Positions 31,861 through 41,169 are shown, counted from the stretch's first letter. The stretch: DNA of 43,386 bases from Amarolinea aalborgensis (GCF_900491745.1 NZ_UETR01000023.1:1-43386); one strand, 5' to 3'. Numbers and translations: made by a program. The notes: generated by a model not told the origin, from the sequence alone.

Positions 31861-33279
31861 TCACGACTTCGGAAGTTTGTCTTCCAACGGTAAGCGCAGC
31901 GTAAAGGTGCTGCCGACGCCCACCTCGCTTTGCACCTGAATCTCGCCGTCGTGCGCCTGCGCCACCCATTGGACAATGGATAGGCCCAGGCCGCTGCCCC
32001 CCAGCTGGCGTGAGCGCGCGCGGTCGGCTCGATAGAAGCGCTCGAAGATGTGCGGCAGGTCTTTGTCCGCAATGCCGGGGCCATTGTCCGCGACTTCGAT
32101 CCGCACGTGGCCCGGCTCACGGTAGAGGCCCAGCGTCACCTTGCCGCCGGCCGGCGTGTATTTGATGGCGTTGTCCACCAGGTTGAGCAACAACTGGCGC
32201 AGGCGATCCACATCGCCCATGATCTGGGCCTGATCTTCGTGCACCAGGCGCAGCTCCACCTTTCCCTGCGCCATGACCAGGCCTTGCCGAAACACGTCCA
32301 GCAGCAGGGTATCCAGCTCCACCGGCACGCGGTGCAAGGCATGGCCCGCATCGGCCTGCGCCAACAGCAGGAGATCGCCCACCATGCGAGTCATGCGCTT
32401 GGTTTCGGTTTCGATTTCGCTCAGGGCTTCCTGACGGAGTTCCGGGTCATCAATCGCGCCCCGCTTCAGCAGGTCCAGGTTGCCCTGAATGGTGGTCAGC
32501 GGCGTGCGCAGCTCGTGCGACACATCGCCTACCAGCCTTTGTTGTGTTTGAAAGAGTTGATCGAGGCGCGCGAGCATCTCGTTGAAGGTTTCAGCCAGGC
32601 GGCTGACTTCGTCGCCGGTGTTCGGAATGGCGATGCGTTCGGCCAGATGTTCGGTGCGACCGATGCGGCGGGCAGTCGCAGTAATCTCGTTGATGGGTCG
32701 CAGCGCGGAGCGGGAAAGCATGCCGCCGCCTATCGTGGTGGCAAAGACGCCCAGGATACTGACCAGGTAAAGCGCCGTGCGCACCCGGTCGAGTGTGGTC
32801 TGCACATCCACCAGCGACTGGCCGATCTGCAGCACCCCTACGATCTTTCCGTCGGGGCGATGGATGGGCATGGAGTAGATGTGAATCGGCTTCCCTTGCT
32901 GATGGAGGGTGTAGTAGCCGCTGCGTCCTTGCAGATTTTGGTCTAACATCTCCTGGCTGATGGGCAGAATCTGGTCCACATCTTTCAAGTTGGACGAGCG
33001 TTGGTAGATGGCGCCGTTCGGGGTCAACACCTGCGCATAAACTTGCGAGGCAAACACAACCCGCGGAGTCAGGGAGGTATTGTCGCGACTGAGCGCCGCC
33101 ATTGGGTCAAGCTCCTGTTCGATGACGGCCGCGGCCCGCTCACCCTGACTCTTCAACGTGTCGCTGACATCAGCCAGCAGGGCGTTGGTCAGGAATGAGT
33201 AGAGCCCGAGGCTGAACAGGAAGAGCATCGCGCCCAAGAAGGCGCTGTACCAAACCATCAGGCGCAAACGGATAGACAT
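31861..33279 (-). CDS. Sensor histidine kinase
   Basis: A 472-residue membrane kinase. TM1 is at about 10-31, an extracytoplasmic sensor region of about 135 residues follows, TM2 lies at about 168-188, and HAMP at about 188-241. The phosphoacceptor is H255 in GDVSHELRTPL. The ATPase domain has LLLNLVDNAIKYTP (N box), VADNGPGIADKD (G1), FERFYRAD and GGSGLGLSIVQ (G2). The sensor region has a PAS/Cache-like look, but its ligand is unknown. The response regulator lies 60 bases upstream in the same operon. Confidence 0.94.
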   Translation of the reverse strand: MSIRLRLMVWYSAFLGAMLFLFSLGLYSFLTNALLADVSDTLKSQGERAAAVIEQELDPMAALSRDNTSLTPRVVFASQVYAQVLTPNGAIYQRSSNLKDVDQILPISQEMLDQNLQGRSGYYTLHQQGKPIHIYSMPIHRPDGKIVGVLQIGQSLVDVQTTLDRVRTALYLVSILGVFATTIGGGMLSRSALRPINEITATARRIGRTEHLAERIAIPNTGDEVSRLAETFNEMLARLDQLFQTQQRLVGDVSHELRTPLTTIQGNLDLLKRGAIDDPELRQEALSEIETETKRMTRMVGDLLLLAQADAGHALHRVPVELDTLLLDVFRQGLVMAQGKVELRLVHEDQAQIMGDVDRLRQLLLNLVDNAIKYTPAGGKVTLGLYREPGHVRIEVADNGPGIADKDLPHIFERFYRADRARSRQLGGSGLGLSIVQWVAQAHDGEIQVQSEVGVGSTFTLRLPLEDKLPKS

Positions 33280-33339
33280 AATGATTAAGCCTCGCCGCGT
33301 AGGAATTGGCCTGCACTGGCGGATGCTTTCATGAGACTG

Positions 33340-34020
33340 CTACTCTTCGCGCAGGACATACCCGACTCCGCGAACCGTCTGCAATAAACGCGGCTCACCG
33401 TTGGCTTCCAACTTGGTGCGCAGATAACGAATGTAGACCTCGATGATGTTCGATTCGCCGCCGAAATCATAATCCCAGATGCGCTCGTAGATGATATCGC
33501 GGGTCAGCACCTGGCGTGGATGCTGCATGAACAACTGCAGAACATCGAACTCTTTTGCGGTCAAATCCAGGCGACGGCTGCCGCGCTGCACTTCACGCGT
33601 GGCGTAGTTGAGCGAGAGGTCGCCAAAGCGGATTTCCTCGCGTGCGGTGGTGTTGACACGCATGCGGCGCAGCAGCGCGCGGATACGCGCGAGCAGTTCT
33701 TCGAAGCTGAAAGGCTTGGAGATATACCCATCCGCGCCGCTGTCCAGCCCGGCCACCCGATCAGGAATGGAGTCCTTGGCTGTCAGCATCACAATCGGCA
33801 CATCGCTCGCCGCGCGCAAGCGCCGGCAGACCTCCAGCCCGTCAATACCCGGCAGCATGACGTCCAGGATGACCAGGTCAGGCGGAGTGTCACGCGCCAG
33901 CTGCAAGCCGCTTTCACCGTCGCCGACCACATCTACCGTGTAGCCTTCGTAGAGGAGGCCGCGGCGCAGCAGGTTGGCTATTTTGGGTTCGTCTTCAACG
34001 ACAAGGATTCGATCACTCAT
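33340..34020 (-). CDS. OmpR/PhoB-family response regulator
   Basis: A 226-residue regulator: receiver domain (about 4-117) with acidic residues E9/D10, phosphoacceptor D53 (LVILDVMLPG), T/S and K motifs (MLTAKD, SKPF), then a winged-helix DNA-binding domain with LDLTAKEFDVLQLFMQHP and EVYIRYLRTKLE. It pairs with the adjacent kinase. Target genes cannot be read from the sequence; the nuo cluster or the CinA gene downstream are only neighbours. Confidence 0.95.
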   Translation of the reverse strand: MSDRILVVEDEPKIANLLRRGLLYEGYTVDVVGDGESGLQLARDTPPDLVILDVMLPGIDGLEVCRRLRAASDVPIVMLTAKDSIPDRVAGLDSGADGYISKPFSFEELLARIRALLRRMRVNTTAREEIRFGDLSLNYATREVQRGSRRLDLTAKEFDVLQLFMQHPRQVLTRDIIYERIWDYDFGGESNIIEVYIRYLRTKLEANGEPRLLQTVRGVGYVLREE

Positions 34021-34050
34021 AAATGGCTCGGTGTCCGTACATTGAGAAAT

Positions 34051-34884
34051 TCAGGCGGCCGCGCTCGACTTTGGGCGCGGGACATAGCGCGTGAGATAGC
34101 CTTCGACCAGGCGATCGAACAGCACGGGCTGTTCATCCATCGGCAAGTGGCTCGCTCGCGGCACGATAGCCAGGTGCGCGCCAGGAATACGCTGCGCAGC
34201 CAGGCGCGCATCCGCCACCGGAATGGTGCGATCATGCGCGCCCGTGATGACCAGGGCCGGCATATCGAGTTCTGCTAAGCAGCCGCTGACGTCGCTTTCT
34301 AAGATAGACCGCAGGCAGCCGGACAGCGCTTCCGGCGCGGAGCGGGCGAGGTCCGTGATGGTACGCTGCGCCGCAGGGCCGCGGAAAAAGCGCGGATCGG
34401 CCAGAAATGCGCGCTGACCCAGGGGCGCAAGCAGGCGCGAATGTTGTGAAAGCTGCAGGATGCGCTGCCCCATGCGTGACCGCAGAAACGCGCTGAGACC
34501 AGGCCCAATGTTGCCCGTAATCACCGGATTCGAGAGCACCAGGCCGTTGACCTGGTCGGGGTGACGCCGCGCGAGATGGATAGCAATCAGACCACCCATC
34601 GAATGACCCAGCGTGACCGCCGGGGCGCTGGCTGTCTGCGCAAGAAACGCGCTGACCACGGCGGCGTAGTTCTCGGCGGCAAAATCGAAGCCGGGGCCGG
34701 GCAGACTGGAGTCGCCGAAGCCTGGCAAATCCAGGCTGATGACCCGGTAGTGTGAGGCCAACTGCTTGCTGATGCGCTGCCACATACGCAGTGAACTGGC
34801 CCAGCCGTGCAGACACAACACCAGCGGTCCTCGACCAATGGCCTGGTAATTGACCTGGATGTCTTGAATGAGTATGGTCGGCAC
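34051..34884 (-). CDS. Alpha/beta-fold hydrolase
   Basis: A 277-residue hydrolase. The oxyanion segment is LCLHGWASS (23-31) and the triad is S95 (GHSMGG), D218 (GAHDRTIP) and H246 (RASHLPMDEQP). No signal peptide is evident. The substrate cannot be predicted from these motifs. It opens the operon that continues with the response regulator (30-base gap), kinase and CinA-type gene. Confidence 0.9.
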   Translation of the reverse strand: MPTILIQDIQVNYQAIGRGPLVLCLHGWASSLRMWQRISKQLASHYRVISLDLPGFGDSSLPGPGFDFAAENYAAVVSAFLAQTASAPAVTLGHSMGGLIAIHLARRHPDQVNGLVLSNPVITGNIGPGLSAFLRSRMGQRILQLSQHSRLLAPLGQRAFLADPRFFRGPAAQRTITDLARSAPEALSGCLRSILESDVSGCLAELDMPALVITGAHDRTIPVADARLAAQRIPGAHLAIVPRASHLPMDEQPVLFDRLVEGYLTRYVPRPKSSAAA

Positions 34885-34890
34885 AACAGG

Positions 34891-34899
34891 ATTATAGCA
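34891..34899 (-). promoter_or_regulatory. Extended -10 element of the hydrolase-regulator-kinase operon
   Basis: On the minus strand TGCTATAAT ends only 7 bases before the hydrolase ATG, so the message may be leaderless or nearly so. No convincing -35 box is visible. Confidence 0.4.
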
Positions 34900-34969
34900 C
34901 AGGGTAAAACGAAAATGGAAAAAGCAAACATTAAGAATTCATTAAGAAGGTCAGAATGGTATAACCCTA

Positions 34970-34998
34970 CTGGCAAATCTGGGAACACCTGCTATAAT
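34970..34998 (+). promoter_or_regulatory. Promoter of the MoxR gene
   Basis: CTGGCA (34970-34975) and an extended -10 TGCTATAAT (34990-34998) have a 17-base spacer. Transcription would begin about 30 bases before the ATG at 35036; an AGAGGAGAAG ribosome site lies between. Confidence 0.6.
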
Positions 34999-35035
34999 GC
35001 CACGATTCTAAGCGTTGTGTAAGCAGAGGAGAAGT

Positions 35036-35989
35036 ATGAACCCAGTCGAATCCCTGGCTGAGCGCATGGTGGCCAATGTTGAAAAAGTGATCATCGGTAA
35101 GCGCGCCGAGGTCAAGAGCACCTTGATTGCGCTGCTTTGTGAAGGTCACTTATTGATTGAGGATGTGCCAGGCGTTGGCAAGACGATGCTGGCCCGCGCC
35201 ATGGCGCGTTCAATCGGTTGCAGCTTCAAGCGTATTCAATTCACGCCGGACATGCTGCCCAGCGATGTGACCGGCGTCTCAGTCTTCAACCAGCGCGACC
35301 GCGAGTTTGAGTTCCGCCCCGGCCCCATCATGGCCCAGATTGTCCTGGCGGACGAAATCAACCGCGCGACGCCGAAGACCCAGGCGGCCCTGCTGGAAGC
35401 GATGGAGGAGCGCCAGGTGACGGTGGATGGCATCACCCATTTGCTGCAGCGCCCCTTCCTGGTATTGGCGACCCAGAACCCCATCGAATATGAGGGCACC
35501 TTTCCACTGCCGGAAGCGCAGGTGGACCGTTTCATGATGCGCATCAGCCTCGGCTATCCGAGCCAGGCCGATGAGATCGCCATTCTCAATTCGCAGCAGA
35601 CCCATCATCCAATCGAAGACATCGAGCAGGTAATTACCGCAGATGAGCTGATCGCGGCGCAGAAGACGGTCAAAGAAGTCTACATGGACGATCTGATCAA
35701 GGAATACATCGTCCTTCTGACCAATGCCACGCGCAAACATCCCGATGTCTACCTGGGCGCCAGCCCGCGCGGCAGCCTGGCCTTGTACAAGACCGCACGG
35801 GCACGGGCGGCCATCGAAAGCCGCAATTTCGTGATCCCTGATGACATCAAGGCTCTGGCCGATTTCACGCTTTCACATCGAATCATCATCAGCCCGTCGG
35901 CGCGCATCAAGAATGTGGATGCCCGCGCCATCATGGGCGAGGTGCTCGATTCGGTGCCGATTCCTGGCACCCGCGTGAAAGCCCGTTGA
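35036..35989 (+). CDS. MoxR-family AAA ATPase
   Basis: A 317-residue AAA+ ATPase. Walker A is GVGKT (46-50), Walker B IVLADEINRATPKTQ, sensor 1 LATQNPIEYEGTFPLPEAQ and the arginine finger VDRFMM region. The start is set at the ATG 35036 following AGAGGAGAAG. MoxR proteins act as chaperone-like factors for metal or cofactor insertion and usually pair with DUF58 and VWA proteins; here the DUF58 gene follows by 35 bases, but no VWA gene is present in the window. Confidence 0.93.
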   Translation: MNPVESLAERMVANVEKVIIGKRAEVKSTLIALLCEGHLLIEDVPGVGKTMLARAMARSIGCSFKRIQFTPDMLPSDVTGVSVFNQRDREFEFRPGPIMAQIVLADEINRATPKTQAALLEAMEERQVTVDGITHLLQRPFLVLATQNPIEYEGTFPLPEAQVDRFMMRISLGYPSQADEIAILNSQQTHHPIEDIEQVITADELIAAQKTVKEVYMDDLIKEYIVLLTNATRKHPDVYLGASPRGSLALYKTARARAAIESRNFVIPDDIKALADFTLSHRIIISPSARIKNVDARAIMGEVLDSVPIPGTRVKAR

Positions 35990-36024
35990 TGATCACCGTT
36001 TCCGCTGTGGACATGTAATTCATC

Positions 36025-37299
36025 ATGCACCGTCTTTGGGCAATTCTGCTGGGCTGGCTGCTGAGCCTGGCCTTTGCGCTGAACACTGGGCGCGAGCTGG
36101 CCTGGAATATCTTCTATTTGCTTACGGCCGCGATTGTGCTGAGCGCACTCTGGGCGTATGCCAATGTCAACGGGGTTCGTGTCGCGCGCTTCACGCGCGC
36201 GCGCCGCGCCCAGGTGGGCAAAATGGCCGAGGAACAATTCGAGGTGCGCAATCTGAGCCGGCTGCCCAAACTCTGGCTGGAGGTGCGCGACTTTTCCACC
36301 CTACCCGCGCACCACGCCAGCCATGTCGTCAGTTCTCTGGGCGGCAAGCGCCGCCAGCGTTGGATTGTGCGCACGGTCTGCCAGCAGCGCGGTCGTTTTA
36401 TGCTTGGCCCGCTGACCTTGACCAGCGGCGATCCGCTGGGCCTCTTCCGCTTCAGCCGCACCCTGCCGGCCACGTCGCCCATCGTCGTCTATCCGATCAC
36501 GGTTGATATTCCGGCCTTCAATCCGCCCATCGGCATTTTGACCGGCGGCGACGCCATGCGCCGGCGCACCCACTATGTGACGACGAATGTCTCCGGGGTG
36601 CGCGACTACGAGCCAGGCGATAGCTACAACCGCATTCATTGGAAATCGGTGGCGCGCACCGGACGCCTGGTGGTCAAAGAGTTCGAGCTCGACCCTACAG
36701 CCGATCTCTGGTTGATCGTGGATATGGATCGCAACGTGCATGTCAAGGCGCCGTGGCATCCGGTGGAGCGTGATGAAGGCCCGGCCGTCCTGTGGAAGGA
36801 GAGCCGGCATGGCATTGCGCTGGCGCCGAGCACCGAGGAGTACGTGGTGTCGGCGGCCGCCTCTCTGGCTCGCCATTTCATCCTGCGCAATCGCTCGGTC
36901 GGCCTAATTGCGCATAGTCGTCACCGCGAAGTGATCCAGGCGGACCGCGGCGAGCGGCAGCTGACCAAAATCCTGGAGACGTTGGCGGTCATCGAGCCGT
37001 TGGGCAACATTCCCTTCAGTCAAGTGCTGACGGGCGAAGGGCAATCGCTATCGCGGCACACCACGTTGATCGTGATCTCCTCATCGCCTGATCCAACCTG
37101 GGTGGCCGCGCTGCGCGACCTGCAGCGGCGCGGTGTGTACAGCGTGGCCGTCGTGGTGGACGCAGCCAGTTTCGGCCCCAGTGTGCCCAGCACGCCTGTG
37201 TTGGCGGAGCTGCTTGCCAGCGGCATCGTCACCTACGTGGTCAAGCGCGACGATCCACTCAACGAGGCGCTGACCGTGCCCGCGCACGCGCGCACGTAG
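36025..37299 (+). CDS. DUF58 protein
   Basis: A 424-residue protein with two N-terminal membrane helices (about 5-20 and 28-45), a beta-rich domain and the DUF58 core signature GVRDYEPGDSYNRIHWKSVA followed by LVVKEFELDP. The C-terminal part resembles a VWA-like fold (LWLIVDMDRN, TTLIVISSSPDP). DUF58 proteins are regularly coupled to MoxR ATPases, as here. Cell role is unknown. A heptamer element starts six bases after its stop. Confidence 0.88.
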   Translation: MHRLWAILLGWLLSLAFALNTGRELAWNIFYLLTAAIVLSALWAYANVNGVRVARFTRARRAQVGKMAEEQFEVRNLSRLPKLWLEVRDFSTLPAHHASHVVSSLGGKRRQRWIVRTVCQQRGRFMLGPLTLTSGDPLGLFRFSRTLPATSPIVVYPITVDIPAFNPPIGILTGGDAMRRRTHYVTTNVSGVRDYEPGDSYNRIHWKSVARTGRLVVKEFELDPTADLWLIVDMDRNVHVKAPWHPVERDEGPAVLWKESRHGIALAPSTEEYVVSAAASLARHFILRNRSVGLIAHSRHREVIQADRGERQLTKILETLAVIEPLGNIPFSQVLTGEGQSLSRHTTLIVISSSPDPTWVAALRDLQRRGVYSVAVVVDAASFGPSVPSTPVLAELLASGIVTYVVKRDDPLNEALTVPAHART

Positions 37300-37304
37300 A
37301 GTAC

Positions 37305-37372
37305 AGACCAGAGATCAGAGATCAGGTACGTGAGAATACGGATGATGTGTGGACTAGAGTTTCCGGTCTCCG
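37305..37372 (+). repeat. Composite heptamer element with conserved core, copy 2
   Basis: Left arm AGACCAG, AGATCAG, AGATCAG (37305-37325); core with CGGATGATGTGTGGA at 37339-37353; right arm GTTTCCG, GTCTCCG (37359-37372). It occupies nearly all of the 79 bases between the convergent DUF58 and aroKB stop codons. Its inverted arms could form a hairpin serving as a terminator for both strands. Confidence 0.9.
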
Positions 37373-37378
37373 AATTTT

Positions 37379-38983
37379 CTATTTTGCGCCAATGGCGCGC
37401 CAGGCCGTGATGACCGCCTCTGTCGGGATGTTGTCGGCCATCTCCACCTGTCCAATCTGGCGCGGGACGATGAAGCGCAGGCGGTTGTCCTTCTTCTTCT
37501 TGTCGCTGCTCATGGCAGCCAGCAGCTCCTGCGCAGTGGCCTTGATTGAGTCCGGCATGTCCACCGGCAGCCCCAGGCGCTCCAGCAGGCGCACGATGCG
37601 GTCGCGCACCTGGCTGTCGCACAAGCCCAGCGCCACGCCCAGATGACTGGCAGCCGCCAGGCCGATGGCCACGGCCTCGCCGTGGCGGATGCTGAAGTTG
37701 GAAACCAACTCCAGCGCATGGCCGAACGTGTGCCCCAGGTTCAGGTGCGCGCGGATGTGCTGCTCGAACGGATCAGCCTCCACCACGTTGACCTTGACGC
37801 GCACCGCCTCCGCAATCAGGTGGGGCAGCGAACGGGGGCCGCGGCCTTCCAGGTCGGCGAAGAGGTCTGGCGCGGCCAGGATGCCGTGTTTGACCACTTC
37901 CGCCAGGCCGGCGCGGAATTCGGCCGGCGGCAGAGTCTCCAGCAAAGCCGTGTCCGCCGCCACGAGCAGCGGCTGCTTGAAGGCGCCCACCAGGTTCTTG
38001 CCCACGCCCGGCAGATCAACCCCCACCTTGCCGCCGACGCTGGCATCCACCATCGAGAGCAGGGTGGTCGGCATTTGAATGAAGGGCAGGCCGCGCAGAT
38101 AGGTGGCCGCGGCAAAGCCGGCCGTGTCGCCCACCACACCGCCGCCGAGGGCGATGACGGCGCTTTGGCGCTCCAGTTGGGCTTGTGCAAAGCGTGCGTA
38201 CAGATCGCGCACGGTGTCCAACGTCTTGAATGGTTCGCCATCGGGTATGGTGCAGAGCACCGGCGCCAGGCCGGCCGCTTGCAGCGCCTGCATCACCGCG
38301 GCGCCGTGCAGCGGCGCCAGCGTGTCGTTGGTGACGAGGGCCGCGGTTGGGCCGATGCGCAGGCCGCTCAACAAACCGGCCAGATGCGCCAGGGCGCCGT
38401 CGCCAATAACGATCGTGTAGTCAGCGCCGGGCGCATGCACCGGCAGCGCATAAAATTCGCCGTCGGTCAGGCCCAGCGCCAACGCAATGACCCGATCACC
38501 CACCGCGGCGACCGACAGGCCCTGGGTGTCCAATTGCAGCGGAATGGCGCCGTACGCGGGGGCGCGCTGGATCAAGAGGCTCTCCACATGCTGGCGCGGG
38601 TTTTCCACGTTGAGCAGCGGCCGCACGCCGTTGCGGCCGACGCGGCGCAGCACCTCGTCTACATCGGCCTGCAGGCAGACGACCGTGCTGGTTGCCAGGA
38701 ACGCCTCGCGGTGGGCCGCATTGAGCAGCGCGCCGCCGCCCGTGGCGATGACCAGCCCCTCTTGTGCGGCCAGCTCGTGCACCAGGTTGCTCTCATAGCG
38801 GCGGAAGGTGGTCTCCCCTTCGATGGCGAAGATGGCGGCGACAGTCTGGCCCTGGCGTTCCTCGATCAGGGCATCCATATCCACAAAGGGACGCCGCAAG
38901 CGGTCCGCCACGTAGCGCCCGACGGTGCTTTTGCCCGCGCCCATGAAGCCGGTGAGCACGATGTTGCGTGTGGAAAGGGTCAT
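37379..38983 (-). CDS. aroKB: Bifunctional shikimate kinase / 3-dehydroquinate synthase
   Basis: A 534-residue fusion. Residues about 7-165 are a shikimate kinase with P-loop GFMGAGKS (12-19), DMDALIEERQG and ATGGGALLN. Residues about 185-530 are a 3-dehydroquinate synthase with NAD- and metal-binding segments ALGGGVVGDTAGFAAATYLRG, TTLLSMVDASVGGKVGVD, AEVVKHGIL and HLNLGHTFGHALE. The ATG at 38983 is chosen to fit the kinase N-terminus. It lies 8 bases after aroC, so both form one transcript. The two steps are not consecutive in the shikimate pathway, so the fusion reflects co-expression rather than channelling. Confidence 0.96.
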   Translation of the reverse strand: MTLSTRNIVLTGFMGAGKSTVGRYVADRLRRPFVDMDALIEERQGQTVAAIFAIEGETTFRRYESNLVHELAAQEGLVIATGGGALLNAAHREAFLATSTVVCLQADVDEVLRRVGRNGVRPLLNVENPRQHVESLLIQRAPAYGAIPLQLDTQGLSVAAVGDRVIALALGLTDGEFYALPVHAPGADYTIVIGDGALAHLAGLLSGLRIGPTAALVTNDTLAPLHGAAVMQALQAAGLAPVLCTIPDGEPFKTLDTVRDLYARFAQAQLERQSAVIALGGGVVGDTAGFAAATYLRGLPFIQMPTTLLSMVDASVGGKVGVDLPGVGKNLVGAFKQPLLVAADTALLETLPPAEFRAGLAEVVKHGILAAPDLFADLEGRGPRSLPHLIAEAVRVKVNVVEADPFEQHIRAHLNLGHTFGHALELVSNFSIRHGEAVAIGLAAASHLGVALGLCDSQVRDRIVRLLERLGLPVDMPDSIKATAQELLAAMSSDKKKKDNRLRFIVPRQIGQVEMADNIPTEAVITAWRAIGAK

Positions 38984-38991
38984 GGTTTGGC

Positions 38992-40179
38992 CTATCCTTC
39001 TGCCAGTGGATAATCGAACTGCCACGGCGCGTTGTCCATCGGCAGGTCTGCCAGCCGCGATTGGCGCAGGGCCTCGAAGCGCGGGCGCATCTCGGCCAGG
39101 CTGTCGCCGCCGAGCTTCTCGATCAGGGCGTCGGCCAAGACGAAGGCCACCATCGCTTCACCCACGACGGCTGCGCGCGGCACGGCGCTGAAATCGGAAC
39201 GCTCATAGACCGTGACCGCCTCCTGGCCGCGGGCCAGGTCAACCGACCGCCGCGGGTTGAGGGTGGTGCTGATGGGCTTCATGGCCGCGCGCAGGACCAG
39301 GGGTTGGCCCGTGGTGATGCCGCCCTCGAAGCCGCCGGCGCGGTTGGTGCGCCGCGTCAGCGCGCCCTGCTCACCCAGGAAAATCTCATCGTGCACTTCG
39401 GTGCCGACCCGACCGGCGTTGGCGAAGGCCTCGCCAATCTCAACGCCCTTGATGGCGTGGATGCTGGCCAACGCGCCCAGCAGGCGGCCGCTCAGGCGCC
39501 GGTCCCAATGCACGTGCGAGCCGAGGCCAGGCGGCACGCCCAGCGCCGCCACCTCGAACACGCCGCCCGCCGTATCTTTGGCCTGCATGATCTCCCAGAT
39601 TCTGGCGTGCATCGCTTCCACCGCGGCGACATCCGGGCAGCGCACGTCGTTCTCTTCGGCCAGCGCAAAGCGTTCGGGATACGACAGGCGCCCCAGGTCG
39701 CCGGCGCTGACCCCGCCGATCATGACGACATAACTACCAATGGTGATGCCAAATTCGGCCAGCAGACCTTTGCACAGCGCGCCAACGGCCACGCGTGCGG
39801 CGGTCTCGCGCGCGCTGGCCCGTTCCAGCGCCAGGCGCAGGTCGCGATAGCCGTATTTGATGGCGCCGGTCAGGTCAGCGTGGCCGGGACGGGGAATGGT
39901 CATCGGCGCGATGCGCTTGGTCTGCCAGCTCTTGTAGTCGCGGTTGGCGATGGTCAGGGCAATGGGCGCGCCGGTCGTCTGGCCGGCCGCGACGCCGGCG
40001 GTGACACTGACGCTGTCCTTCTCGATTTTCATGCGGCCGCCCGCGCCGTAGGCCACCTGGCGTCGGGCCAGGTCGCGATCAATCGTCTCCAGCGTCAGCG
40101 GCAGGCCCGCGGGCATCCCTTCCAGAATCGCGGTCAGGCACGGGCCGTGGGATTCGCCCGCGGTCAGGAATCGCAGCAT
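38992..40179 (-). CDS. aroC: Chorismate synthase
   Basis: A 395-residue FMN-dependent enzyme making chorismate. Signatures are GESHGPCLTAI near the N-terminus, RPGHADLTGAIKYGY, ARETAARVAVGAL, GLGSHVHWDRRLSGRLLGAL, NRAGGFEGGITTGQPL and AVPRAAVVGEAMVAFVLAD. The ATG at 40179 has GGGGAGAG just upstream; longer in-frame extension reaches into repeat sequence and is not protein. It feeds chorismate to the trp operon elsewhere in the window. Confidence 0.96.
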   Translation of the reverse strand: MLRFLTAGESHGPCLTAILEGMPAGLPLTLETIDRDLARRQVAYGAGGRMKIEKDSVSVTAGVAAGQTTGAPIALTIANRDYKSWQTKRIAPMTIPRPGHADLTGAIKYGYRDLRLALERASARETAARVAVGALCKGLLAEFGITIGSYVVMIGGVSAGDLGRLSYPERFALAEENDVRCPDVAAVEAMHARIWEIMQAKDTAGGVFEVAALGVPPGLGSHVHWDRRLSGRLLGALASIHAIKGVEIGEAFANAGRVGTEVHDEIFLGEQGALTRRTNRAGGFEGGITTGQPLVLRAAMKPISTTLNPRRSVDLARGQEAVTVYERSDFSAVPRAAVVGEAMVAFVLADALIEKLGGDSLAEMRPRFEALRQSRLADLPMDNAPWQFDYPLAEG

Positions 40180-40254
40180 GACTCTCCCCTCGATGTCGTG
40201 ACATAGGCAGCCGGGTTGGCCGCGGGGAGATTCTAGCATTAGAAGGGCAAAATC

Positions 40255-40440
40255 AGAAATGAGGAATGCTGAATGCTGAATGCTGAACGAGGAACACAGA
40301 ACGGAGACTGGAGACCGGAGACCAGAGATTCGGAATTGGAGACCTGAAGCACTAATCCACACATCATCCGCTTTCCACATACCCGATCTCTGGTCTCTGA
40401 TCTCTAATCTCTAATCTCCACTCGGCACTTTGCACTTGGA
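40255..40440 (-). repeat. Composite heptamer element with conserved core, copy 3 (inverted)
   Basis: This is the largest copy. From the left: GAATGCT-type units (about 40263-40285), purine-rich AGACCGG-type units (about 40300-40330), the core on the minus strand (TCCACACATCATCCG at 40356-40370), then pyrimidine-rich TCTGGTC/TCTGATC/TCTAATC units (about 40386-40420) and a CACTTTGCACTT end that is the reverse complement of the GTGCAAA set. It lies between aroC and the divergent membrane protein gene; a possible -10 TACAAT for the latter (40453-40458) sits just outside. Confidence 0.9.
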
Positions 40441-40476
40441 CATTACCTGGTCTACAATCCGGTCGTCGGAGGTGAC

Positions 40477-41169
40477 ATGGTGAACAATTTGGCCTTGATC
40501 GAAACGATTCTGCGGGACCGTCAGGCGGTCTTTGCGGAGATTCGGCGCGGCGCCAATCTACGGGCGTCCATTCGCACGATGCTTCTGTTCAGCGCCGGTT
40601 TCCTGGCGTTGTACGGCGGCGTGATGGGGTCAACGCACAGTGTGCTGCAGGTGCTTAGTTCAGCCCTCAAGCTGCCGCTGCTCTTCCTGGTCACGCTGGT
40701 GGTTTGCGCGCCGGCCCTCTACTTCTTCAACCTGATCTTTGGCTCCAACCAGAGCCTGAGCCAGAACATTGCCCTGATGCTGACCGCGATCACCGTCACG
40801 TCGGTGGTGCTGCTCAGCCTGGCGCCAATCGTGCTCTTTTTCCTGCTTACCAGCAGCAGCTACCAGTTCTTCAAGCTGCTCAACGTCGGCGTCTTCACCG
40901 TCGCGGGCTTTGTCGGGGTCAGCTACCTCTCGCAGGGGATGCGTGCTATCTCCGGCGGTCGGGCCGACGGCGCACGCGCACGCGCCAACCTGGTGCGCCT
41001 ATGGATCTTGGTCTACGCGTTCGTCGGCAGCCAGGCCGCGTGGACGCTGCGCCCCTTTGTGGGCGCGCCCAGCATGAAATTCGAGTTCCTGCGGCCGCTC
41101 GGCGGCAATTTTTACGCCAACATCTTCGTCAGCATCGGCGAGCTGCTTGGCTTTTTCACGGTGAGGTGA
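40477..41169 (+). CDS. YIP1-like integral membrane protein
   Basis: A 230-residue protein. A cytoplasmic N-terminal helix (LALIETILRDRQAVFAEIR) is followed by about five membrane helices spread over residues 34-160 and one near 175-190. The layout and the NLIFGSNQSLSQNIALMLTA stretch recall YIP1/Yip-type bacterial membrane proteins of unknown role. The ATG at 40477 follows GGAGGTGAC. The next gene starts 3 bases after the stop, so the two are co-transcribed. Confidence 0.7.
   Translation: MVNNLALIETILRDRQAVFAEIRRGANLRASIRTMLLFSAGFLALYGGVMGSTHSVLQVLSSALKLPLLFLVTLVVCAPALYFFNLIFGSNQSLSQNIALMLTAITVTSVVLLSLAPIVLFFLLTSSSYQFFKLLNVGVFTVAGFVGVSYLSQGMRAISGGRADGARARANLVRLWILVYAFVGSQAAWTLRPFVGAPSMKFEFLRPLGGNFYANIFVSIGELLGFFTVR

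Noticed and set aside
31827..32120. Upstream extension of the CinA-type gene into the histidine kinase gene
   Set aside because: The extension is a shadow of the kinase ATPase domain in another frame; AAGGAG precedes the ATG at 31826.
40180..40380. Upstream extension of aroC
   Set aside because: It runs into the composite heptamer element; the true start with a ribosome site is at 40179.
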